From NCBI GenBank assembly GCA_002307035.1, contig DBTL01000019.1, positions 1-35,403 of the forward strand: a stretch of DNA of 35,403 nucleotides, in the 5' to 3' direction. Positions 1 through 6,262 of the stretch are shown here, piece after piece (within the stretch, counting starts at the first letter, position 1; each line of letters opens with the position of its first letter). Origin of the DNA: Bacteroides sp. UBA1317 (GTDB lineage: Bacteria; Bacteroidota; Bacteroidia; Bacteroidales; Bacteroidaceae). Under the pieces are notes generated by a model. It was not told the DNA's origin. It was given only the letters and a program-made list of their open reading frames with translations, and made no database searches. The position numbers and the translations under genes were made by a program.

Positions 1-1299
1 ACGCATAGTTTTCGCTATTTGCCTATGCTTGTATTGGTTCTGAACAATTATGCCAAGTTTCTAAAGAACATGACTACCAAGCATATATCTTATGGTAATT
101 ATGAAGCGCGCAACAAGGTTACAAATGAGGCTCCTATTGTAGATTTATTGCCGCTTTCGTTATTGCAAGATTGGACTTTTGCAGCAGCGGATTATATAAA
201 GAATGGTAATGCAAAACAGATTGCTAACCTCTCAATGGATAAGGTCACTCCCGTCATGAAGGAAACTCAAGGGAAAGACAACAAGGCAGCATCTGTAAGA
301 AGGTTGGTAAACGACCTTGCTTGTTTTGTAGATACTATGACGACATGCCGCGGATTGGATATTTATCATGGTGGTAAAATTAGCAATGTAATTCTTGCTT
401 TGAACGAAGTTGATAAAGATTTTATAAAACCTTTTTCTCCAATTATTAAGAAGATTGAGGAAAGTTTTTCTTGTTTCAGTGGGAAAGAAAGTGGAGGCCT
501 TGCTATCGCTGCCGCAAGATGGTGCTTTAATAATAAGATGTACCAACAGGCAGTAACCATATTACAAGAAGGTGTTGTAACTTTCTTCTGTCAAAGACAT
601 AATTTGAATATTAAAGTTGAGGAAGAACGGAAAAACGTTAACTCTGCTTTTTATATTCTTAGTTTGAAACAAAGGGGGGAATTGTATGCTGAAGATATTT
701 CATCTATAATCGAAACTATTTTAGCTGACGAATATTTGAAAGATAAAAATATCGTTGCTGATTTTGTAAAACTGAATAAGATTAGAAATGATGTGGATCA
801 TTCAGGGATGAGAGAAGATCCTAAAACGTCAAAAAGTATCATCTCGAATATAGAGAAATGCTTAGACTCTTTTGAGAAAATCTTGTTTCATGGAATAGAT
901 ACTGAGGTAGGTGTTGATTTTAATAACGCTATGCTAATTAACCTATCAAACCATCCATTCTCTTCTTGGAGTACCAAGCAACGCCAAGCCGCAGAAGCAT
1001 ATGGCGAATGTCTTGATTTACCCTTCCCTGCTATTAATCCATCGTGGGATGAAGAACAAATAGAAAAACTCTCTTCTGAATATTTTGATAAAGTCATAGC
1101 GATGGGAAGCGGGCACAAACAAGTGGCCGTTCACCTGATGGGGGAACTCACTTTTTGTTTTTCGCTCTTGCGCAAACTTCAAAGAGCAGGAATCCGCTGT
1201 GTGGCATCTTGTGCACAACGCAATGTGGAGGATGCACCCGACGGAGTTAAGCGTGTAATATTTGCTTTTGAAAATTTTCGTGAGTACGTAAGTGATTAA
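1..1299 (+). CDS. Type III CRISPR accessory effector (TIGR02221/Csx1-like HEPN) fused to Csx20-like domain, 5' partial
   Basis: The frame is open from base 1, so the start and most of the N-terminal CARF (cyclic oligoadenylate sensing) domain lie outside the window. The first residues read THSFRYLPML, matching the conserved D-x-T-H-S/G-F-R-x-L-P motif at the end of the CARF part in TIGR02221/Csx1-type proteins. The family-like stretch YGNYEA...PIVDLLPL...DWTFAAADY follows. Near residues 262-267 of the fragment, RNDVDH is an R-x4-H HEPN ribonuclease motif. From about residue 310 a second module begins (LINLSNHP, LPFPAINP, VAVHLMGELTF, then AGIRCVASCAQR). I recognise it as the Csx20-like protein usually found beside type III CRISPR loci. 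By family knowledge, CARF-HEPN proteins are cOA-activated RNases and Csx20 members are ring nucleases that remove the activator. Function here is inferred; the family call is fairly secure, the Csx20 call moderate. Confidence 0.82.
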   Translation, partial: THSFRYLPMLVLVLNNYAKFLKNMTTKHISYGNYEARNKVTNEAPIVDLLPLSLLQDWTFAAADYIKNGNAKQIANLSMDKVTPVMKETQGKDNKAASVRRLVNDLACFVDTMTTCRGLDIYHGGKISNVILALNEVDKDFIKPFSPIIKKIEESFSCFSGKESGGLAIAAARWCFNNKMYQQAVTILQEGVVTFFCQRHNLNIKVEEERKNVNSAFYILSLKQRGELYAEDISSIIETILADEYLKDKNIVADFVKLNKIRNDVDHSGMREDPKTSKSIISNIEKCLDSFEKILFHGIDTEVGVDFNNAMLINLSNHPFSSWSTKQRQAAEAYGECLDLPFPAINPSWDEEQIEKLSSEYFDKVIAMGSGHKQVAVHLMGELTFCFSLLRKLQRAGIRCVASCAQRNVEDAPDGVKRVIFAFENFREYVSD

Positions 1300-1528
1300 G
1301 ATTGCCATATTCACTTCTTGCACAGATTGTTAAAGTGTCGTCTACGTGCCCGAACAACTGGATAAAGAGATACGTAAAGATTTGGCGGAAGTTCAATCTA
1401 TGTATGATAATGAAGATAGTATCTTGGTCGTACCTATATCGATAGACTATCTTCAGGCAATGAAGGTGATAGGAAAATCGCTTGATATTGACTTGATCAT
1501 GCATAACAAAAACACCTTATTTTTTTAG
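1292..1528 (+). pseudogene. Small gene after the csx effector, interrupted by an in-frame stop
   Basis: GTG at 1292 overlaps the stop of the preceding gene by 8 nt. It opens a frame reading VIKIAIFTSCTDC, then a TAA at 1331-1333, then SVVYVPEQLDKEIRKDL, and runs to TAG at 1528. Without the stop the product would be about 78 aa. The second half has a beta-alpha-beta look (EDSILVVPIS...AMKVIGKSLDID) reminiscent of the C-terminal half of Cas2, but I cannot assign a family. The tight overlap suggests translational coupling in an intact ancestor. One base change (TAA to AAA) would restore the frame. Alternatively GTG at 1346 starts a real 60-aa protein. I favour a nonsense-mutated small gene of the CRISPR operon. 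Confidence 0.5.
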
Positions 1529-1546
1529 TGTTTTTCCGTAGTGTTC

Positions 1547-1580
1547 TTTGACGTCTTTTCATTTTAATGCACTACCTTTG
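1547..1580 (+). promoter_or_regulatory. Promoter in the CRISPR leader
   Basis: TTTG at 1547-1550 and TACCTTTG at 1573-1580 match the Bacteroides -33/-7 pattern (TTTG, about 20 nt, TAnnTTTG); spacing here is 22 nt. Transcription would start near 1588 and cross about 90 nt of AT-rich leader into the first CRISPR repeat. The 458-base gap from 1529 to 1986 is filled by this promoter, the leader, the repeat array and the 5' leader of the ATPase gene. Confidence 0.55.
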
Positions 1581-1676
1581 CACCCGCTAAAAAGGTACCT
1601 GTTTTTGGAGCTAAATGCTTTATTTGCATGTGTTTTTATGGTGTAAATAGCTGCTTATCAGTTTGATAAAATTTTT

Positions 1677-1789
1677 GCCCCCAGATAGTCACTTCCAGTA
1701 GAATAAGGATTAAGACTTTGCAAGTTTCCTCTCCTGGAAGTTTTTGATTGCCCCCAGATAGTTACTTCCATTAGAATAAGGATTGAGGC
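1677..1789 (+). CRISPR. Mini CRISPR array: two repeats, one spacer
   Basis: Two 40-nt repeats lie at 1677-1716 and 1750-1789, separated by one 33-nt spacer. Both start GCCCCCAGATAGT, contain TAGAATAAGGATT near the 3' end, and differ at four positions (C/T, G/T, A/G, A/G). The second copy, being the more diverged, may be the leader-distal terminal repeat. The GGATTAAGAC end resembles type III-associated repeats, and the array lies just downstream of a type III accessory gene. No third copy was seen on either side. The spacer contains CTGGAAGT, the exact complement of ACTTCCAG in repeat 1, so a hairpin between them is possible. Two copies is the minimum for an array, but size, spacing and context agree. 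Confidence 0.7.
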
Positions 1790-1986
1790 AGGTTCTGCAT
1801 TGGCTGACCGACTAATCTTTTCTCACTCTCTTTGCTAACGTTGCAATCTTATTGGTACGACAATATAAATGCTTTACTGACAAAGGGGAGACAACCTTCG
1901 CTTTTTTCTGATTTAATTTTTAAACAGGAACTAAGAATATCCTTCTTTTCAGAAGAAACACTATATTTGCAATAAAATGCACTGTT

Positions 1987-3060
1987 ATGATAAACCGAAT
2001 TGAAATAGAAAACTTCAAATCGATTCGAAAAATGAATTTGGAATTGCGCCAAATAAATATTTTGATTGGAGCAAATGGAGCCGGTAAAAGTAATTTTATC
2101 GGGTTCTTTAAGCTTTTGAGAAATATCTATGACCGTACTTTGCAGAGTTATATTGCAGAGGAGGGCGGGGCTGATAATATTTTATATTTTGGGCTAAAAC
2201 AATCAGATTATTTAGAAGGAACTGTTGAGTTTAATAATACAAATAGATATTATTTTCAATTGAATCCTAATCAAGAGGGTTATCTGTATTTTGAGACAGA
2301 AGGTACACAGATTAATAGTGATAGCAGTTTGGGATGGGATAAAGAGAAACTGAATAATGGTCATGCCGAAAGTATTTTAAGTACTAAACAATCTGCTAGA
2401 TATGACTTTGTAAGACGGTATATGACTTCCTTTAAAGTTTTCCATTTTCATGATACAAGTAAAACAGCAAAGATAAAACAACCGTGTAATATTAATGATA
2501 ATCAGCATCTTAGGGAGGATGGAGGTAATTTGGCGGCCTATTTATTTGCGTTGCAGTCTACCAATCCAAAGGATTTCAAACGTATTGAAATGCTTATTCG
2601 TTCGGTTGCCCCTTACTTTGAACGGTTTGATTTAAAACCTGATCGCATTAACTCTGATATTATTCGCTTAGAGTGGAAAGAGAAAGATTCTGATACTTAT
2701 TTTAATGCTAAACATTTATCAGATGGTACGTTGCGTTTTACAGCTTTGGCTACTCTACTGCTTCAGCCGGAAGCTCCACAAGTTATTATTATAGATGAAC
2801 CTGAATTGGGCTTGCATCCATTTGCTATAAATAAACTCGCTGGATTAATCAAAAAAGCTTCTGCTAACACACAGATTATTATTTCTACCCAATCAGTGAA
2901 TTTGGTAGATAACTTTGAACCGGAAGATATTATAACTGTTGATCGTGAAGATAAACAATCTGTTTTTAAGCGTCAGAGCAGCGAAGCGCTAAAAGACTGG
3001 TTAACTGATTATAGTATCAGCGATTTGTGGGATAAAAATGTGATAGGAGGTCGTCCATGA
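1987..3060 (+). CDS. AAA family ATPase (AAA_21/RecF-like), partner of a DUF4276 TOPRIM protein
   Basis: A 357-aa SMC/RecF-type ATPase. The N-terminus INRIEIENFKSIRKMNLEL is the typical first strands of the fold. Walker A is GANGAGKS (28-35), an ABC-like signature sits at LSDGTLRF, Walker B is VIIIDEPELGLHP (from about 266), and ISTQS is a probable switch region. The C-terminus (DLWDKNVIGGRP) is the usual end of ATPases that overlap a DUF4276 (TOPRIM) gene by ATGA, and that overlap is present here. Such ATPase-nuclease pairs resemble OLD, RloA/RloB and PARIS systems and are frequent in defence islands. The ATPase looks intact, but its partner is not, so the pair is probably non-functional unless a partner exists elsewhere. 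No typical -7 box was found; a CTCTCTTTGC stretch at 1826 is a weak candidate. Confidence 0.85.
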   Translation: MINRIEIENFKSIRKMNLELRQINILIGANGAGKSNFIGFFKLLRNIYDRTLQSYIAEEGGADNILYFGLKQSDYLEGTVEFNNTNRYYFQLNPNQEGYLYFETEGTQINSDSSLGWDKEKLNNGHAESILSTKQSARYDFVRRYMTSFKVFHFHDTSKTAKIKQPCNINDNQHLREDGGNLAAYLFALQSTNPKDFKRIEMLIRSVAPYFERFDLKPDRINSDIIRLEWKEKDSDTYFNAKHLSDGTLRFTALATLLLQPEAPQVIIIDEPELGLHPFAINKLAGLIKKASANTQIIISTQSVNLVDNFEPEDIITVDREDKQSVFKRQSSEALKDWLTDYSISDLWDKNVIGGRP

Positions 3061-3186
3061 AAGCGTTGATTCTCTTAGTGGAGGGCGAAACCGAGCAGGA
3101 ATTCGTAGATAGGATACTTGCTCCCTGAAAAATGTCCCCGATTTAAGAATTGGGTTGAGAAATTAATCGTCGAAGTTAGTAAATAA
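3057..3186 (+). pseudogene. DUF4276 (TOPRIM) gene remnant with large internal deletion
   Basis: ATG at 3057 overlaps the ATPase stop (ATGA). It reads MKALILLVEGETEQEFVDRI then LAP and stops at 3126-3128. VEGETEQEFV is the TOPRIM glutamate motif that opens DUF4276 proteins. One base on in another frame (3127-3186), the sequence reads EKCPRFKNWVEKLIVEVSK and then TAA, which resembles the usual end of DUF4276 proteins (CPxFxxWVEKL). The family is normally about 200 aa, so some 160 or more codons of the middle have been lost, with a frameshift at the junction near 3126. Confidence 0.7.
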
Positions 3187-3211
3187 GTACAATTGTACTA
3201 TTTTAATCTGA

Positions 3212-3415
3212 CTGCTGCCCGATATACCCTCTGCTTATCAATATGTGTCGCATGAAGATCCTTACTCGCAGGATTATTTCAAAGGTATCAGTAAATGGGC
3301 AAAACTATCGGGAGCTACTCCCCAAGAATGCTTTGCGATATATGCGGGAGATAAATCAATAAAGACTTCGCATGGAGAAGTCATTTCATGGAATAATGGC
3401 ATTTATTTTAAATAG
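3212..3415 (+). pseudogene. 3' fragment of a DUF4143-type AAA ATPase gene
   Basis: An open stretch with no start encodes YSQDYFKGISKWAKLSGA, then CFAIYAGDK and TSHGEVISWNN, ending TAG at 3413-3415. This is the signature C-terminus of the ATP-binding DUF4143 family (S-x-D-F-x-K-G-L-x-Y-W-x-K-L-S-G...Y-G-G-D...V-x-S-W). The rest of the gene (about 300 codons) is missing. Between this and the DUF4276 remnant lies a 14-bp palindrome (3186-3199, AGTACAATTGTACT) of unknown role. The last codons are closely similar to the 3' end of the next gene (4557-4588). Confidence 0.6.
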
Positions 3416-3461
3416 GAATAACTGTTTTTTGTTGAGGATTCTATTTAAAGAGAAAATAAAT

Positions 3462-4610
3462 ATGAAAAAAATAATAAATGTATTTGGATTACTAGTCCTG
3501 ACAATGATTCTGGCGAGTTTTAGCTTTAATGATGGATTTGTTATCAAAGGGCATATTGACGGAATAGAAGATGGCACTTGGGTGAGATTGTATGATCTTG
3601 ACCAGCAAATATATATTGATTCGGCAATTTCGAAAAACGGAACCTTTATTTTAAAGGGCAAAGTTGAATATCCAACCACGTGCTGGGTAAAGTGCAAAGA
3701 TGAATATGCCATTATTCAAGTGGAGAATACTGAGTTGACATTCAACTCTCCAATTGAAAAAATGCACTTGAATTGTACGATTCAAGGCGGTAAGGAACAA
3801 GAATTGCAAAACGAACTCAGTAAATTGCAGCAGCCATATGATGTTCTTTACTTTAGTGCGTATGATAGTTTGGTGAACCATCGGTATGCAAATGAGAACG
3901 AAAAGCAGAGATTAATAAAGACGTTTAATGAATCCCAATCGATTTCACACGACATTTACATCTCTTTTGGTAAAGACCATCCAAATACCTATTTAGGAAT
4001 GGGAATCATCTATTCCAATAGGATGCGTATTCCTAAAGATACGCTGGGATTAATATACGAGAGTTTACTACCCGAATTTAAAGAGACATCACGTGCTAAA
4101 GCCCTTAAAATCTTCCTTTATGAAGACCTTGTAGAAAAGGGAAAACCGTTTATTGATTTTAAAGTAAAAGACATAAAGGGGGATGACTTTCGATTATCTT
4201 CATTGAAAGGGAAATATATTTATCTCTCCTTTTGGAGTGCGGGTTGTGGCCCTTGTCGCATGGAGAATAAGTTATTAAGTAAGAGTCTGAAGGAACTGCC
4301 GAAAGATTTAGTGTTGGTCAGTTTCTCAACTGATAAGAATAGAAAGGACTGGGATATTGCAACAAAGTCTGACAGCATTGTTTGGTATAATGTGTCTGAC
4401 TTGGCAGGTGATAATGGAAAAATTGAGACGCAGTATCAAGTTCAAGCGATACCAACATCCTTTTTGATTGATAGGAATGGAATCGTAATTGAGCAGTTCA
4501 TCGGGTTTGATACCGATATTATAAAAAGGCTTAATACTCTAATTGAGGAAAAGGAAACATCACATAACGAAGTCATGTCATGGAATAAACCACGTCGGCA
4601 TCTACGATGA
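3462..4610 (+). CDS. TlpA-like thioredoxin-fold protein with DUF4369 domain
   Basis: Start chosen at 3462 because MKKIINVFGLLVLTMILASF is a good signal peptide; the frame opens upstream but that part is not protein-like. Residues about 25-110 form a DUF4369-like domain (FVIKGHIDGIEDGTWVRLYD). Residues about 228-360 are a TlpA/AhpC-TSA fold with the redox motif CGPC (Cys262, Cys265) in FWSAGCGPCRMEN and the cis-proline region AIPTSFL. Family members act in the periplasm as thiol-disulfide oxidoreductases. The last 19 residues (KETSHNEVMSWNK...) are not TlpA-like: they match the DUF4143 C-terminus in the pseudogene just upstream, so the 3' end is probably a fusion with another gene's tail. Upstream AAAGAGAAAATAAAT gives a weak binding site. 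Confidence 0.85.
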   Translation: MKKIINVFGLLVLTMILASFSFNDGFVIKGHIDGIEDGTWVRLYDLDQQIYIDSAISKNGTFILKGKVEYPTTCWVKCKDEYAIIQVENTELTFNSPIEKMHLNCTIQGGKEQELQNELSKLQQPYDVLYFSAYDSLVNHRYANENEKQRLIKTFNESQSISHDIYISFGKDHPNTYLGMGIIYSNRMRIPKDTLGLIYESLLPEFKETSRAKALKIFLYEDLVEKGKPFIDFKVKDIKGDDFRLSSLKGKYIYLSFWSAGCGPCRMENKLLSKSLKELPKDLVLVSFSTDKNRKDWDIATKSDSIVWYNVSDLAGDNGKIETQYQVQAIPTSFLIDRNGIVIEQFIGFDTDIIKRLNTLIEEKETSHNEVMSWNKPRRHLR

Positions 4611-4652
4611 GATGGTCCGATAACAGTGTTTGCTAATTATACATAAATAGAA

Positions 4653-4676
4653 AAGCCCTCCGACTTGGGAGGGCTT
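4653..4676 (+). terminator. Hairpin terminator after the TlpA-like gene
   Basis: A 9-bp stem AAGCCCTCC / GGAGGGCTT with a 6-nt loop, 43 nt after the stop codon. It is GC-rich and followed by a moderately T-rich stretch, and it separates the plus-strand gene from the minus-strand Abi gene. Confidence 0.7.
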
Positions 4677-4778
4677 CATTATTCCGTTTTTAAGTGCAGT
4701 ATATCGGGACATGCCGATAAGGGCACTAATTATAATGCAAATATCAGCATTATCTTGGTTAGAAACAAATATTCCTTA

Positions 4779-5657
4779 TTAAAAGTTTAAACCTGAACAG
4801 TTCTGGATTATATTTTTAATCTTTTCTGATTTTTCATCAGATGAAAGTATTTCATTTAATTGTTTAATCATGTCATCAAATCTATTGCATGAAACACGCT
4901 TAAGCATATATTCTATCACTTTAATAGCCCCAGCTAAATTGTGTTTATTCTCACTCATTTTTCCTGCTGGTCCATCCTTTATTGACTTTGGCATATTTAT
5001 ATCAAAGAGTACATTGCTGTGTGCACAAGAATTACGAATTAAAAGAATAGTTTCTAAATTGTTCTCAAAAGAAGTCGTTGAGCAATAATTGTAATATCTT
5101 GCAATTTCTCTTTTAAGACTATCATCTTTTAAATTTTTATATAATCTTATTACTGCACCAAATGTCATATATTCGATTGTTTTCCATGCAGGAGCATATC
5201 TATCATTAATATGATGCTGATGATGGCATTTAATCACCTGAATATCTCTAAATTTATCATTATACACAAAATCGTCAAACCTTGTTGTATATTGACTTCT
5301 CACTACAGAGTTATCAACAAACCAAGTCGAAGAGTTTGGATATCTATTTGAAACAGTATAAATAAGATATGTTCTAAAGTTTATCTCAATTCTATATATG
5401 TATTTCGATAATAAATTACGCATATCTACATCAAAATAATATAATTTGATTATATCCTCAAACAATGTACCGCCAACATGTTTATGATTCCTATTATTTT
5501 TCTCTGGATATGTAACTTCAAACGGGAAACAATAAAACCCCAAACGAAAATAGCCTATATCAAGTAAATTTTCTCGTGCTTTGTCTTCATTTCCAATTAT
5601 GACATTTCTATCTTTTAGCTTTTTTATTTGCTCTTCTATGGTTGTAGCTTTTTTCAT
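4779..5657 (-). CDS. Abi_2 family (AbiD/AbiF-like) abortive infection protein
   Basis: A 292-aa protein. It opens TTIEEQIKKLKDRNVIIGNE then KA...LLDIGYFRLGFYCFPF, the hallmark N-terminus of the Abi_2 family (PF07751). Near the C-terminus RNSCAHSNVLFD (Arg208-x4-His213) is the HEPN ribonuclease motif. The family is linked to phage exclusion, probably by RNA cleavage. Start placed at 5657 because family members begin just before TIEEQI and GGTGA lies a few bases upstream; the frame stays open to 5729. It is a single gene, convergent with the TlpA-like gene, and looks intact, unlike most of its defence neighbours. Confidence 0.85.
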   Translation of the reverse strand: MKKATTIEEQIKKLKDRNVIIGNEDKARENLLDIGYFRLGFYCFPFEVTYPEKNNRNHKHVGGTLFEDIIKLYYFDVDMRNLLSKYIYRIEINFRTYLIYTVSNRYPNSSTWFVDNSVVRSQYTTRFDDFVYNDKFRDIQVIKCHHQHHINDRYAPAWKTIEYMTFGAVIRLYKNLKDDSLKREIARYYNYCSTTSFENNLETILLIRNSCAHSNVLFDINMPKSIKDGPAGKMSENKHNLAGAIKVIEYMLKRVSCNRFDDMIKQLNEILSSDEKSEKIKNIIQNCSGLNF

Positions 5658-5740
5658 TTCACCAATTATTTTTGCAAAAGTAATAGTTTTAGGATATACT
5701 ATCACCATTAATTTTATTTTTATCAACACTCAATCTAACT

Positions 5741-5894
5741 TTGGCAGCAACTATCCGGAATTTCCGGATAGTTCAAATAACGTTTTTCTTTTTATAATAT
5801 TATTTGATTTTCGTATCTTTGCTAAATGGAAAAAATACTGATTATTCAAGAGTTTTACAGGACAAGATTGAATTTCGTTCCCGAAAACCTAAAG
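5741..5894 (+). repeat. Direct repeat, left copy (promoter plus start of an AraC gene)
   Basis: 154 bp matching 8502-8655 with 6 mismatches. A block of 94 bases (5746-5839), covering the upstream region and the first four codons, is identical. Four of the five coding-region differences are synonymous. The two copies bracket the barrel gene at 6263-8431. Confidence 0.95.
5749..5773. repeat. 25-bp perfect palindrome, copy 1 (core ACTATCCGG-N5-CCGGATAGT)
   Basis: Two arms AACTATCCGGA and TCCGGATAGTT around ATT. It lies 52 bp upstream of the truncated AraC start and recurs upstream of the intact araC gene and between two glycosidase genes. Candidate operator or dispersed palindromic element. Confidence 0.8.
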
Positions 5895-5915
5895 CTTCGT
5901 ACATGTTACTTTTAA
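5826..5915 (+). pseudogene. Truncated AraC-family regulator (first 23 codons)
   Basis: ATG at 5826 follows a TATCTTTG box (5814-5821) exactly as at the intact araC gene. Residues 1-23 (MEKILIIQEFYRTRLNFVPE then NLK) are the same as in the intact protein except Ile for Thr at position 6. After codon 23 the sequence diverges, and the frame ends at TAA 5915 after 29 residues. The helix-turn-helix part is absent, so this cannot be a regulator. The mostly synonymous differences suggest it came from a paralogue that was under selection before truncation, not from a very recent duplication. Confidence 0.8.
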
Positions 5916-6262
5916 TTTCATCTACAGTTTTATTTCTTTGACTTTCATTTGCAGCCCCAAATGTTGTAAGCTCAATGAGCAAGCAGTGCATGTTTTATAA
6001 CAATACTCAATTATTTTAGGAGTTTTTTCTTTTTTATTCAAATAATTTTGTAAAATTGCAGTGCGTTAACGTCTTAATTTTTAATTTGGATACCAATTGG
6101 AACAAATGTAAGTTTAAAAGGCAAAGTCTTCAAATGTTTTGCCTATTTAGAATACAGATCATGGTCGGTTATTAATTTAAAAAATGGTCTATGAACGATT
6201 TATATGCTAAAGTATGTGTATATGTACTGCATAACGAAGCCGTGTATGGATTGTCAAATGCT
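5916..6262. other. Region between the truncated AraC gene and the barrel gene
   Basis: No intact gene. On the minus strand two overlapping frames look protein-like: one (about 6060-5930) reads QNYLNKKEKTPKIIEYCYK, and another (about 5995-5895) reads ELTTFGAANESQRNKTVDEI then KSNMYEA. A single frameshift near 5995 would join them, so this may be a decayed gene of unknown family. A weak hairpin AGGCAAA / TTTGCCT lies at 6119-6144. No TAnnTTTG promoter box was found for the barrel gene. Confidence 0.3.

Noticed and set aside
3218..4708. 10-bp inverted match CCCGATATAC (3218-3227) and GTATATCGGG (4699-4708) around the TlpA-like gene as mobile element ends
   Set aside because: Only 10 bases match, neighbouring bases do not, no transposase and no target duplication were seen; may be chance.
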